64,000 bases of DNA from Candidatus Gastranaerophilales bacterium (GCA_944325885.1 CALVBT010000002.1:274087-338086), one strand, 5' to 3'; positions 35,181-44,542 are shown, counted from the stretch's first letter. The notes: generated by a model not told the origin, from the letters alone. Translations and numbers: made by a program.

Positions 35181-36416
35181 TTATTCGCCGCTGTCCATTA
35201 TGTTAAACGGAGCTATTGCTCGTTCGAGGATGCCGAGGCAGTGAGCAATTGCTATTCCATAATTTGTTACAGGTAAATTTGCCTCTTTGCATTTCATAAT
35301 TCTTGACAGGACTTCTCTTCTGTTTGTCATACAAGCCCCGCAGTGAATCAACAAAGCGTAGTCTTCCAGATTTTTTGCAAAGTCATGCCCCGAGTGGTAA
35401 TCAAATTTAATATCTTTTCCTGTTTTTGTTTTAATCCATCTGGGTATTTTTACTCTCGCTATATCATCTTCTATCTGGTGATGAGTGCAGCTTTCGCAAA
35501 TAAGCACTCGGTCATTGTCTTTTAGTGTGTCTATTGCTCTGGCTCCTTGATAAAATTCTTTTAAATCTCCTTTCATCCTTGCAAAAACTATAGAAAAAGA
35601 GGTCAAAGGAATTTCTTGCTCTACGTCGGCTGCAACTTCTTTAAAGGCTTGTGAGTCTGTTATAACAAGTTTTGGTCTGTTTTTTAGTTCATTTATTGTT
35701 TCTTTCAGTTCTGTTTCTTGTACAACAAAAGCCTTGCATCTGTTGTCGAGTAAATCCCTTATTACCTGAACTTGTGGCAGTATCAATCTGCCTTTTGGAG
35801 CTTCTTTGTCTACAGGGACTACAAGTATAACTGTATCTTTGGGCTTTACCAAATCCCCTAGAATCGACGGCGGGGTGATAAAATCCTCCGGACAAACTGA
35901 CACAAGCTGTTCTTTGAGTTTGTAAACAATTTCTCTGTTGTTATTTGCCATGCTCGTTAAAAGCGGTATTTTTACATATTTTGTGATTTCGTCCAGTTTG
36001 TCTGCGTGTATGTTTTTTATGTCCTGCTTTGTTATTACGGAGAGTACTGGAATATTTCTTTTTTCAAATTCTTCATACAGGCTTATTTCGTATTCGTCCC
36101 ATCCGTCATAGTCACATACGATAATAGCAATATCTGTTCTGTCAAAAATTTTTTTTGTTTTTTCAATTCTGCTTAGACCGAGCTTTGGGTCAGCATCGTC
36201 TATGCCTGCTGTGTCTATAAAAACAACCGGCCCGAGCGGCAAGAATTCCATTGTCTTTTCCACAGGGTCTGTTGTTGTGCCTGCTACGTCAGAAACTATT
36301 GATATATCCTGATTTACAAGAGCGTTTAACAAAGACGATTTGCCTGCATTTCTTTTGCCGAAAATGCCTATATGGAGTCTGTTAGCTTTAGGTGTTTTCA
36401 TCTGTTGAATTGTCAT
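35181..36416 (-). CDS. hydF: [FeFe]-hydrogenase H-cluster maturation GTPase HydF
   Basis: 411 residues. N-terminal GTPase with GIFGKRNAGKSSLLNAL, DVAGTTTDPVEK, VFIDTAGIDD and SVITKQD; C-terminal iron-sulfur region ICESCTHHQIEDDIARVK and LLIHCGACMTNRREVL matches the HydF CxH...HCxxC ligand pattern. HydF is the scaffold on which the 2Fe subcluster is built by HydE and HydG before transfer to the hydrogenase. Implies [FeFe]-hydrogenase genes elsewhere. ATG 36416 is supported by GAGG; it overlaps the preceding gene by 29 bases. Confidence 0.95.
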   Translation of the reverse strand: MTIQQMKTPKANRLHIGIFGKRNAGKSSLLNALVNQDISIVSDVAGTTTDPVEKTMEFLPLGPVVFIDTAGIDDADPKLGLSRIEKTKKIFDRTDIAIIVCDYDGWDEYEISLYEEFEKRNIPVLSVITKQDIKNIHADKLDEITKYVKIPLLTSMANNNREIVYKLKEQLVSVCPEDFITPPSILGDLVKPKDTVILVVPVDKEAPKGRLILPQVQVIRDLLDNRCKAFVVQETELKETINELKNRPKLVITDSQAFKEVAADVEQEIPLTSFSIVFARMKGDLKEFYQGARAIDTLKDNDRVLICESCTHHQIEDDIARVKIPRWIKTKTGKDIKFDYHSGHDFAKNLEDYALLIHCGACMTNRREVLSRIMKCKEANLPVTNYGIAIAHCLGILERAIAPFNIMDSGE

Positions 36417-37419
36417 TTGTATTTTCCTCGATTTCGGCTTTTATTTCCTGCAGTTTTGTATCTGTAGCCATAAAGTAAATTATGGAAATTACCGTTATTA
36501 TCAGCATTATAGTAATCTGGTGTATAAAAGCTATTGCAAGAGCGTTAGACTTGTCTATGTGATATATTCCGAGTGCAAGTATGTATGCAAACTGGTATGG
36601 CCCAACGAAAACCGATGATGACGGTATTATTGTTGATAATGCTATAAAACTTATAACAAAAAATGCTATTGAAAATCCGTAAAAATGGCCGAACCCCATT
36701 ATCAAAATATATGTGAGAATACATTCTATTCCCCAGGCAATACAGCTCGTTAAAAATGCCATAGAAAAGCATTTAGGGTTGTTGAGAGCCTGAAAGCCCT
36801 GCATAAATTTATTGAGAAGCGATGCTATCCTGTCGAATTGATTTTTAAAGCGTGAAAGAAAATGTATATTTGAGATTTTTTCAAAAAACCAGCTTATCTT
36901 GTTAAATTTGAATACAAGATAAAATACACATAAACTGCTAATAAACAATGCTGCAGCAATGTAGGTAATATTTAAAATCCACTGGTGTTTAAAATAAGTC
37001 AGTACCGCAAAAAACAGTATGAGCAAGACTGATATGCCGTCAATTATTCTTTCCAGAATAATTGAACCGAGAAGTTTCATTTTGCTTTCATCGAGCTTTT
37101 TGCCGACGTGATATGCACGCCAGAAATCACCGGCTCTGGCAGGAAGATAGCTGTTCAGAGTGTTTCCTGTTGTGAAGGCAAAGAAAGCTTCTTTAACAGT
37201 GAGTTTGCTATCCCCGCAAAGCAGGTATTTCCATCTGATTCCTCTTATATAAAGGCCTATCACATACAAAGGAACAAAAAGCAATAAGACTTTGTAATTA
37301 AAAATTTTAAAAGTTTGTATCAGCTGACGGAAATCAATATTCCAGAATATTAGTGCTATAAATATAACACTGACAACCAGCCCTATTACTTTTTCCTTGT
37401 GTTCTTTTATCCAGCTCAC
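36388..37419 (-). CDS. Lysylphosphatidylglycerol-synthase-type membrane protein
   Basis: 343 residues with about eight membrane helices, of the UPF0104/MprF transmembrane (AglD-like) family: FVPLYVIGLYIRGIRWKYLL, NTLNSYLPARAGDFWRAYHV, ILERIIDGISVLLILFF and PSSSVFVGPYQFAYILAL. Related domains flip or move lipid-linked molecules across the inner membrane. No soluble lysyl-transfer domain is attached. Eleven bases after the dehydrogenase gene and overlapping hydF. Confidence 0.8.
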   Translation of the reverse strand: MSWIKEHKEKVIGLVVSVIFIALIFWNIDFRQLIQTFKIFNYKVLLLFVPLYVIGLYIRGIRWKYLLCGDSKLTVKEAFFAFTTGNTLNSYLPARAGDFWRAYHVGKKLDESKMKLLGSIILERIIDGISVLLILFFAVLTYFKHQWILNITYIAAALFISSLCVFYLVFKFNKISWFFEKISNIHFLSRFKNQFDRIASLLNKFMQGFQALNNPKCFSMAFLTSCIAWGIECILTYILIMGFGHFYGFSIAFFVISFIALSTIIPSSSVFVGPYQFAYILALGIYHIDKSNALAIAFIHQITIMLIITVISIIYFMATDTKLQEIKAEIEENTNDNSTDENT

Positions 37420-37430
37420 TTTTTTGCCTG

Positions 37431-38387
37431 TTAGTTTACTTTTACCAGAACTTTTACTGAAGATTTTTCTTTGTTGCGCTCAAATGCCGCAATCGATGCA
37501 TCTATATCAAAGATATCTGATATAAGCGGTTTTACATCTATGCGTTTTTGCTCAAGCATTCTTAATGCAGGTGCAAACTGACCGCATCTTGAACCTACTA
37601 TAGTAATTTCATCAACAACTATAGGTGCAAGATTAAATTCTTTTGATGCTGCTATTGTGCTTTTTAATATGAGAGTTCCTCTTGGTTTTGTCAAAGCAAC
37701 AGATGTTTCAAAACCTGAAATAGAGCCTGTTGCTTCTACTACAAAGTCGTAAGCCTTTTCAATTTTCAGCTCACTTAAAAGTTTTGTTTTTACTCCTTGC
37801 TCTGCAGCAATTTTGAGTTTTTCTTCATGTTTGCCCACTAGAGTGATATCAAGTCCTGCTGCGGACAGAGCCAGTGCAATGATAAGACCCAGTTTCCCGT
37901 CCCCAAGCACTATGACTTTTTTGTACGGAGGGATGTGTACCTGCTCCAGTATTTCCAGTGCTGCTGCGAGAGGCTCTGTAAATACAGCCTCTTCATCAGA
38001 CACATTATCAGGAATAACCAGCAGATTTTTTTCAGGCAGGCTTACATATTCAGCAAAACATCCTTCTCTTTTCCAGATACCGAGAGTTGTTCTGTTAAAA
38101 CAGTGTCTTTCAAGACCCTGTGCGCACCATTCACATTCTCCGCAACCGCAGTTTATTTCACCTACGACACGTTTGCCTATCAGGTCTTTGTTTTCTGCTT
38201 TTTCTACCACTCCGGTAAACTCATGGCCTAGAATACCTTTGTAGCCCATATATCCGAGTGTTATTTCATAATCTGTATTGCAAATACCTATAGTGTTTAC
38301 TTTTATGAGAGCCTCGCCTTTTTTAGGTTCCGGCATGGGGTAGTTGTTATCTAATCTTAATCCGTTATCAAATACAACAGCTTTCAT
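37431..38387 (-). CDS. Zinc-type medium-chain dehydrogenase
   Basis: 318 residues, MDR superfamily. Catalytic zinc site around NTIGICNTDYEI and GHEFTGVVEKA, structural zinc cysteines in CGCGECEWCAQGLERHC, then a Rossmann domain (VIVLGDGKLGLIIALALSAA). Slightly short of the usual 340-350. Oxidises or reduces an alcohol or sugar with NAD(P). First gene of a seven-gene minus-strand run (this, membrane protein, hydF, RWYD protein, folE2, aminotransferase, hisH). Confidence 0.8.
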   Translation of the reverse strand: MKAVVFDNGLRLDNNYPMPEPKKGEALIKVNTIGICNTDYEITLGYMGYKGILGHEFTGVVEKAENKDLIGKRVVGEINCGCGECEWCAQGLERHCFNRTTLGIWKREGCFAEYVSLPEKNLLVIPDNVSDEEAVFTEPLAAALEILEQVHIPPYKKVIVLGDGKLGLIIALALSAAGLDITLVGKHEEKLKIAAEQGVKTKLLSELKIEKAYDFVVEATGSISGFETSVALTKPRGTLILKSTIAASKEFNLAPIVVDEITIVGSRCGQFAPALRMLEQKRIDVKPLISDIFDIDASIAAFERNKEKSSVKVLVKVN

Positions 38388-38474
38388 TTTTTCTCCTCAG
38401 TCCGTTAGTCTAACTTTTTATACATGCTAATTATATTTGAATAGAAAATTATTGTCCAAAAATTTAATACACAT

Positions 38475-39560
38475 TTACTCGTTATCTTTTAGATAATTTA
38501 AATACATAAAATCATTGATATTTTCAAACTGAAAAGCTTTGTAATAGTTTTCTTTTACTATATCCAGTCTTTCATCGTAATATTCTTTTGTACATTTCTT
38601 TATAATTTTTTCAAGATGGTCATAGTCTTTTGGAGATACCTGTATTATGCCGTCAGGATTGAAGAATCTGTCTATTTTCGTTGCACCTATATAAACGGGT
38701 ATTGTCATTGTTGCAAAACAGTTAACGATTTTTTCCGTAAACCAGTATGGCTCTATTTGGTTTTCTATAGCAATTGAGTATCTGTAATTTTTTAATGATT
38801 TCCCTATAGGAACAATTTTTCCTCCGTCAAAATCTCCGAAAGTATCAGCCCAGCCGTTTTGTTTACATTGTTTTGCCCAGTTTATTCTCAATTTATGAAG
38901 TTCGCACATTACTTTCGCAGAAGAAACTATGGAGATATTCTTGTTTTTGTTTTCGTACCAGTCTTTCACAGGTTCGTTATTATTGCCGTTCGGATCTTTA
39001 ATGCTATACCAGATGTCAGCACAATACGGTACAAGTCTTGCATTATCGAATTTCTCCAAAAAACGTTCTGTATGCGTAAAAATCAGGTCAAAATCTTTTT
39101 CCAGACCTTTGTTTTTATCAAATATTTTGTAGGTTGCAGGTATAATGCTTTCTGATTCTATAAACAGACCGTATCTTTTTTGCGGATTACCCATTGTTTC
39201 CAACATGCATTCCTGTGTATAAAACTGCTCGGGCAGGTTGTAGTTGTAATAATCCCATATAAAGTATTTTGAAAATCCTACCTGATTTTTTGTACGGATA
39301 AAATATGTGTTCATCTTTTCGCCGTCTTTATTGTATATTTCAGGTTTTTGTCTTTTGGGTTCAAAGGCTCCAGGGTATATTGGAAGATATATTTTGCCTG
39401 CTTTTCTGTGGTTTATAAATAATGAGCGAGTGGACCGTTTTCTGTCCAGATTAAACAATTCTCGCACTTTTCTTCTCATATTTTTTGTCGGACACAGACC
39501 GGAAATGATTATGCCTAATGAAAAAACAAGACATTTTATATATCTCACTAACAGCTCCAT
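38475..39560 (-). CDS. GT10-like alpha-1,3-fucosyltransferase
   Basis: 361 residues. The C-terminal half has the GT10 donor-binding signature: NYRYSIAIENQIEPYWFTEK then IVNCFATMTIPVYIGATK (compare 'f.i.fENs...gYvTEKi..a...g.vPvy.Ga'). The N terminus has a hydrophobic stretch (CLVFSLGIIISGLC), perhaps a membrane association. Transfers fucose or a related sugar to a surface glycan. Not clustered with other glycan genes; separate from the upstream-run dehydrogenase by 87 bases. Confidence 0.75.
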   Translation of the reverse strand: MELLVRYIKCLVFSLGIIISGLCPTKNMRRKVRELFNLDRKRSTRSLFINHRKAGKIYLPIYPGAFEPKRQKPEIYNKDGEKMNTYFIRTKNQVGFSKYFIWDYYNYNLPEQFYTQECMLETMGNPQKRYGLFIESESIIPATYKIFDKNKGLEKDFDLIFTHTERFLEKFDNARLVPYCADIWYSIKDPNGNNNEPVKDWYENKNKNISIVSSAKVMCELHKLRINWAKQCKQNGWADTFGDFDGGKIVPIGKSLKNYRYSIAIENQIEPYWFTEKIVNCFATMTIPVYIGATKIDRFFNPDGIIQVSPKDYDHLEKIIKKCTKEYYDERLDIVKENYYKAFQFENINDFMYLNYLKDNE

Positions 39561-39645
39561 TTTATCTCTCCATTGATGTGTTATGTCGATAATTATTAAT
39601 AATTCTGTATGTGGCTATGGTATCATAAAAATTTTTAGTGTGAAT

Positions 39646-41100
39646 TTATGCTGCCTGATTTAGGACAGTCAGCCTGTTATTTTTAATTGCGTTCTGGACT
39701 TCTTGTTGCTGTTTTGTTTCCCTATAAAACGCCATAAGTTCTTTCCAGCCTTCTATAAATTCTACATTGCCGACAAGTACGGATTTTGGAATGCCGGCAT
39801 GGTGGATTTTGGGCAAAAGGTCAGAAACAGGATATTTGATATAGTCTGATATTCCGTCATCAGTGTCATTGCATACAAAATATTTGTTGCCTTTTTTGTC
39901 TGTTTCTATGCCGATTATAGTGATTTCGTGTCCGCCTATTACATTGTTGTCTGCATCACAGTATGTGTATCCGATGATTACGTTGTCGCCGCCGTTCAGT
40001 GTGTTTTGTATGTGGGCCAGCGTTTCTTGCTGTTCGCATTCATAACCTGCGAGTTTGCCATTATCATCAATTTTTTGATAAGTAACGCAAACCTTGCCTT
40101 TTCCTGTTGCCAGTTCTTCTGCAAAGTTCTTTTCTATATCAATAAGCCCGCTGTCATCATCGTTATATTTTGGGACTCTTCTATCAATTAGTGTGTCATA
40201 GGTGTTTTGCGCACCCACGTTCATAAATGTAGATTGCATCAAAACATCCACAACAGAGCGTTCATCCTTATCTTTGTAGTCATTCTGGATTCTTGCTCTT
40301 ATTATTGCGTTTTTGTCCGGTTTTAGGTTTACAACGAGTGTATTCCAGTCCTGCATTTTGTGTTCTGTGCCAAATTCATTTAGCATCCAGATTGTGTTCA
40401 TTAGCCCTTGAGAGAGACCGTTTACATCTATTTTCTTTGTTACGCTCATGGCAGGTGAAGTCAGTGCCTCAGCCATTCTTGCAAATTCTGCCGGCATTTT
40501 ATGTGCAAGGTTAAATTCAATACTAGCAGCAGGGCATGTGCTGGATTTCACATCAAGATCCATTGCGGAGATGTTTTTTCCGTCCGATTTTTCTTTATTG
40601 ATGATGTCAGACTGCATGTTCAATGGGACATCACCGAACTTTTGGGTGATTACTGCGGGATTTGAGATTCGTTCTATTACGTCTGCCGCTATTTTCTGTC
40701 TGTCTATTCCCAATATCCCAGGTTTTGTAATTATATTATAAAGGTTGTCAAGTGTAGTTGTATTGTCATTAGAGTTGCTGCTCAGCAGTTTTCCGTTTTT
40801 GAGCAGGTTATTTAAATCTTTTCTTGATTTTTTGTCTAAAACAGCTGCAACATCGTTGTATTTTTGATGTTCGTCTTTTCCTGTAAGCGTTGTTCTGATT
40901 TGATTTGCTTTAAAACTTTGATAACTATGGTTAGATGGTTTTAGCGGCTGTGCATAGATATAAGTTTGCGCAGCATCTGTTGCAGCTGCACAAACAGGTG
41001 ATGTTGCTGCAGTGTTTTGTGCTGCGGATGCTTGCAGTGATTGGCTTCTATTGTCTATATTGTATGTTTTAATATTGTTTATTGCTGAAATATTATACAC
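39646..41100 (-). CDS. Putative papain-like cysteine peptidase with SFK motif
   Basis: 484 residues, no recognised family. No signal peptide; the N-terminal 66 residues are Ala/Ser/Asn-rich and end in YQSFKANQ (F63-K64), the motif shared with other proteins here. Residues 186-200 (SSTCPAASIEFNLAH) place a cysteine at a helix start, and about 389-415 (GGHEITIIGIETDKKGNKYF then VCNDTDDG) supply His391 and Asn411, the order and spacing of a Cys-His-Asn papain-type triad. Hence a possible secreted peptidase or amidase, by inference. Start at 41100 is preceded by a poor ribosome site. Divergent from the TOPRIM gene. Confidence 0.45.
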   Translation of the reverse strand: MYNISAINNIKTYNIDNRSQSLQASAAQNTAATSPVCAAATDAAQTYIYAQPLKPSNHSYQSFKANQIRTTLTGKDEHQKYNDVAAVLDKKSRKDLNNLLKNGKLLSSNSNDNTTTLDNLYNIITKPGILGIDRQKIAADVIERISNPAVITQKFGDVPLNMQSDIINKEKSDGKNISAMDLDVKSSTCPAASIEFNLAHKMPAEFARMAEALTSPAMSVTKKIDVNGLSQGLMNTIWMLNEFGTEHKMQDWNTLVVNLKPDKNAIIRARIQNDYKDKDERSVVDVLMQSTFMNVGAQNTYDTLIDRRVPKYNDDDSGLIDIEKNFAEELATGKGKVCVTYQKIDDNGKLAGYECEQQETLAHIQNTLNGGDNVIIGYTYCDADNNVIGGHEITIIGIETDKKGNKYFVCNDTDDGISDYIKYPVSDLLPKIHHAGIPKSVLVGNVEFIEGWKELMAFYRETKQQQEVQNAIKNNRLTVLNQAA

Positions 41101-41205
41101 TATACACTTCCACCTTTTATAATTATTAAAAAACGAACATTAAAAAAATTGCTTTTTTTGATATAATTTATAAGTAATATTAAGCAGTTTATAATATTTT
41201 TTATT

Positions 41206-42216
41206 TTGTTGAAAGAGATTGATATAAATAAAATTGAATTTTTGCCGGTTTCGAAAAAGGATCTTGTTCTTTCTCTGGACAGACTCACCCGTTTTAAATA
41301 CCCGGAAACCAGGTATTTAAGGGTTTTTTCAGACCTTTTATGCAAATATCTAAAAGCTCCTAAACTGTCAAAAAATGAAATCAGCCTTCTTGATACGGTA
41401 TTGTTAAAAAAATTAGTTGAAAAAATTTGGAACGAGTCTGTTAAAAAATATTCTCAATCCTCTGAAAATAAGGCTCTTTCAGAACTATTAAAAGAAGAAA
41501 TATACAAAACTTATTATCTTTCAGAGGATGTGTCTTCTCTTGTTAATATTTCTTTAAATATATCTGGAGTGCTTTCTTTGATTGAGGCTGAGCAGGAAAT
41601 ACCTCTTAATTTAAAAAGGCTGCTTTTACTGGATAAAAATCCTGATATCTCTTTAAACAAGCTGAGGGAGAAATATTCGCTGTCTTTTCCCGTAGAAAAG
41701 GTTGTCCTTTGTGAAGGTATAACAGAAGAAATCCTCTTGCCGGAATTTGCAAGACTTTACGGCTATGATTTTGATAAAAACGGTATAAGGCTAATTGGTG
41801 CAGGGGGCAAAAATCAGGTCGCAAAGATGTATGTCGAGCTGAAACAGGAGCTTAAAATCCCTGTTTTTATACTTCTTGATGCGGATGCTGTGGAAACTTC
41901 TGTCTGTATAAAACCTGTATTGAGAGAGTGTGATTGCTTATATCTTATAAAGCATGGCGAATTTGAAGATATTTTCTCTTTAAATTTAATAAAAAGGACT
42001 ATAAATAATAAATTTAAAAATATTTGTGAGTGCTGTGTTGGGGATTTCAAGTGTGATTTGCCAATGACTAAAATTCTTGCTGATTTTTACAGAGTGCATG
42101 AACTCGGTGATTTTCAAAAAGCCGAATTTGCAAAGGAACTTGCTTTCAATTTAAAATATAAAACTGATTTGACTGAAGAAATTTGCCAGATTATTGATAT
42201 TATAAAAGCATTATAA
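41206..42216 (+). CDS. Stand-alone OLD-type TOPRIM protein
   Basis: 336 residues from TTG 41206; no methionine codon occurs before about residue 208, so a non-AUG start is required. The N-terminal 160 residues are helical and unassigned. From about 164 there is a TOPRIM domain of the OLD-nuclease type: VVLCEGITEEILLPEFARLY (Glu170, Glu174/175), IGAGGKNQVAKMYVEL, and VFILLDADAVE (Asp225-x-Asp227). OLD proteins normally fuse this nuclease domain to an ABC ATPase, which is absent here and in neighbours. Could be a DNA nuclease or defence component acting with an unlinked partner. No ribosome site is visible. Confidence 0.65.
   Translation: MLKEIDINKIEFLPVSKKDLVLSLDRLTRFKYPETRYLRVFSDLLCKYLKAPKLSKNEISLLDTVLLKKLVEKIWNESVKKYSQSSENKALSELLKEEIYKTYYLSEDVSSLVNISLNISGVLSLIEAEQEIPLNLKRLLLLDKNPDISLNKLREKYSLSFPVEKVVLCEGITEEILLPEFARLYGYDFDKNGIRLIGAGGKNQVAKMYVELKQELKIPVFILLDADAVETSVCIKPVLRECDCLYLIKHGEFEDIFSLNLIKRTINNKFKNICECCVGDFKCDLPMTKILADFYRVHELGDFQKAEFAKELAFNLKYKTDLTEEICQIIDIIKAL
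41287..41329 (+). other. Terminator-like hairpin inside the 5' end of the TOPRIM gene
   Basis: TAAATACC (41295-41302) and GGTATTTA (41312-41319) pair perfectly; outer ACCC and GGGT add four pairs; TTTTTT follows (41324-41329). It lies about 27 codons into the reading frame, an unusual place for an intrinsic terminator. Confidence 0.5.
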
Positions 42217-42228
42217 AACTATCAATTA

Positions 42229-42262
42229 AAAAAGAACCCCCGTGTTTGAGGGTTCTTTTGGT
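42229..42262. terminator. Bidirectional terminator between the TOPRIM and GGDEF genes
   Basis: AAAGAACCC (42231-42239) and GGGTTCTTT (42250-42258) form a nine-base stem with A and T runs outside, placed between convergent genes. Confidence 0.85.
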
Positions 42263-42273
42263 TCTTACAAAAT

Positions 42274-43152
42274 TTAGTATTCAATGTTTATTTGTGAAAA
42301 TTGAACTATTTTGTTTTTTCCTCTCTTTTTAGCGTTGTATAATGCGTGTTCTGCATATCTGATGAGAGTGTTTGCATCTTCTTCAACATTCTGCAAGAAA
42401 GGATAAGAAGAAATACCGCCGGAAATTGTTATAGGGTGTCTTTCTTCTTCACCGGCAGGAATAAATTCCATTTTTTCTATTTCTCTTCTGAATCTTTCTG
42501 CAAAGATAAATGCATTTTCTTCAGGTGTGTTCGGCAAAATAACGATAAATTCTTCGTCACCGTATCTTGTCAGGATATCTTCTTTTCTAATGAAGGATTT
42601 GAGCATTTCTGCAATTTTTTTGAGAAGAACATCGCCCCAGTCATAGCCGTACATATCGTTTACAACTTTGAAAAAGTCAATGTCCAGCAATAGACAGCTC
42701 AATTTTGTATCGTATCTTTTTGAACGGGAAATTTCTGCTTCCAGACGTTCGTGAAGGAATTTTCTGTTGTGCAATCCTGTCAGAGCATCTGTTGTAGAAA
42801 CCTGATTTATTGTCTCTTTCAGTTCTTTAATTTTTAACAGGTTTTTTAATCTAAGGTTCAACTCTTTTTCATCAATCGGAGTTGTAACAAAATCATAAGA
42901 GTCACCTCTAAATACAATATCATCTTTAAATTTGTCAGAGATGATAAGAGCAGGTGCTGCAAGTTTTGTTACCATAGAAACATCTTTGAGCTTTTCATCG
43001 GAGCAGTTGAAGACAAGAGCAGCAGGATTGAATTTTTGGGCATCTTTTGCTTCTTCAACACCTTTGACTCTTACATCATAGTCTTCGTTATTAGCTATAA
43101 GTGTTTCTATTTCTTTTGAGTCTTTGTCTGTAAAAATTACAATGTTTTTCAT
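42274..43152 (-). CDS. Diguanylate cyclase with receiver-like N-terminal domain
   Basis: 292 residues. Residues 1-115 look like a degenerate response-regulator receiver (IVIFTDKDSKEIE, DYDVRVKGVEEA, AALVFNC), without a clear phospho-acceptor aspartate. A GGDEF domain follows: TTDALTGLHNRKFLHERLE, LLLDIDFFKVVNDMYGYDWG, and the active-site loop TRYGDEEFIVIL, where the usual second glycine is aspartate. The inhibitory site RKED lies five residues before it, as in product-inhibited cyclases. Probably makes cyclic di-GMP; the altered loop leaves activity uncertain. Confidence 0.85.
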   Translation of the reverse strand: MKNIVIFTDKDSKEIETLIANNEDYDVRVKGVEEAKDAQKFNPAALVFNCSDEKLKDVSMVTKLAAPALIISDKFKDDIVFRGDSYDFVTTPIDEKELNLRLKNLLKIKELKETINQVSTTDALTGLHNRKFLHERLEAEISRSKRYDTKLSCLLLDIDFFKVVNDMYGYDWGDVLLKKIAEMLKSFIRKEDILTRYGDEEFIVILPNTPEENAFIFAERFRREIEKMEFIPAGEEERHPITISGGISSYPFLQNVEEDANTLIRYAEHALYNAKKRGKNKIVQFSQINIEY

Positions 43153-43372
43153 AATAATTTTCCTTGTATTTTCTATTATGAATATAATACCAAATGTCTT
43201 AGTAAATGTATATAACTCATTTGAACCATTAATTAAAAAATGTAAATACTTTGTTTATGGTCGTAAAATAAGTTTAAATTAATAATATTAATATCATTAC
43301 TTCAAATGTAGTATGGAATATTAAAAATTAAGAGTTTAATATATTTATATTAGATTAGTGGGGGATAATACT

Positions 43373-44542
43373 TTGGCAAGGCCACAGTACAAATTTGAAT
43401 ATATTGAACAAAATTCACAAACTTATTATACAAATCAACGTAAGTATGCAAGCAATGTAAGACCAGCAGTTACAAGGCATAAAAATACTGTCAGAAAAAA
43501 AACGAATCCTCTGGCAATAGTTTTTCAGCTTTTGTTTGCAGCTTTGTTTGTTATGTACATTGCACCTGCATATATGGATAAGGTCACTCGTCCTGTCTTT
43601 TTGAGGGCTTCTAAATATCCTGAAATTAAAGTTTCAGCAGATGCGCTATTGCGTCCTACTTCTGCATATTTGTATAACAGTCATTTTTTAGGGACAAATT
43701 TCTTGCAGGAAACTGAAACTAAAAAACCGCAAATGCAGGCTTTGTACGAAACTTATCACCTGACAAATCTTGAAAATGCCTTAAAATCTCTATCCAACGC
43801 TCATCCTGCGTTAAAACCTTCTATATACGTATGGGATTATGAATCAGGCAAACATGCAGATATAAATTCAAATGCGGTGTATCCTACAGCCAGCATTATA
43901 AAAGTTCCTGTTTTGATTCAGCTTTTTAAGGCTATTGAAATGGGAATGATAAAGCTTGATGATAAAATCGCAATGACGGATTATTACAAGTCTGAAGGCT
44001 CAGGCAGTTTGCAGTTTAAGGGGAACAAAGCTGTTTATACAGTTGATGAGCTTGCCAGAGTAATGATTACAGAGTCGGACAATTCTGCTACCAATATGCT
44101 TATGGATGCTACAGGCGGTATGAATGCAATGAATCAGTCTTTGCGTAAATGGGGTATGAAAGTTACCCGTGTAAATGATTGGCTGCCGGATCTTGCCGGT
44201 ACAAATGTTTCTACCGTAAAAGAAATGGCTACATTGCTCTATAATATTGACAATCCTAATTTCCTGACACTTAATTCAAGAGAAAAAATGGTTGATTATA
44301 TGAGCCATGTCCATAACAACAGACTTATTCAGGCAGGGCTTTCACCGAGTGCTATATTTATTCACAAAACAGGTGATATAGGCAAAATGCTCGGAGATGC
44401 AGGTATTGTTTATACACCGAACGGCAAAAAGTACATAGTTGTTATGTTTGTAAACAGACCTTACAATTCACCCGAGGGTAAAGACTTTATAGTTCAGGCT
44501 TCTTCTTTAATTTACAACTATATGGTTAATACTAATTTGTAA
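43373..44542 (+). CDS. Class A beta-lactamase-like serine hydrolase, membrane anchored
   Basis: 389 residues from TTG 43373, which has GGGGGA at a good distance; a GTG 15 bases upstream (43358) lacks one. After a 45-residue basic cytosolic segment comes a single membrane helix (LAIVFQLLFAALFVMYIAP) and then an external penicillin-recognising domain: Ser-x-x-Lys in PTASIIKVPVLIQL, SDN in ITESDNSATNMLMD, and KTG in IFIHKTGDIGKM. The omega-loop glutamate of true beta-lactamases is not obvious (WLPDLAGTNVST), so it may be a peptidoglycan-modifying or DD-peptidase-like enzyme instead. Confidence 0.8.
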   Translation: MARPQYKFEYIEQNSQTYYTNQRKYASNVRPAVTRHKNTVRKKTNPLAIVFQLLFAALFVMYIAPAYMDKVTRPVFLRASKYPEIKVSADALLRPTSAYLYNSHFLGTNFLQETETKKPQMQALYETYHLTNLENALKSLSNAHPALKPSIYVWDYESGKHADINSNAVYPTASIIKVPVLIQLFKAIEMGMIKLDDKIAMTDYYKSEGSGSLQFKGNKAVYTVDELARVMITESDNSATNMLMDATGGMNAMNQSLRKWGMKVTRVNDWLPDLAGTNVSTVKEMATLLYNIDNPNFLTLNSREKMVDYMSHVHNNRLIQAGLSPSAIFIHKTGDIGKMLGDAGIVYTPNGKKYIVVMFVNRPYNSPEGKDFIVQASSLIYNYMVNTNL

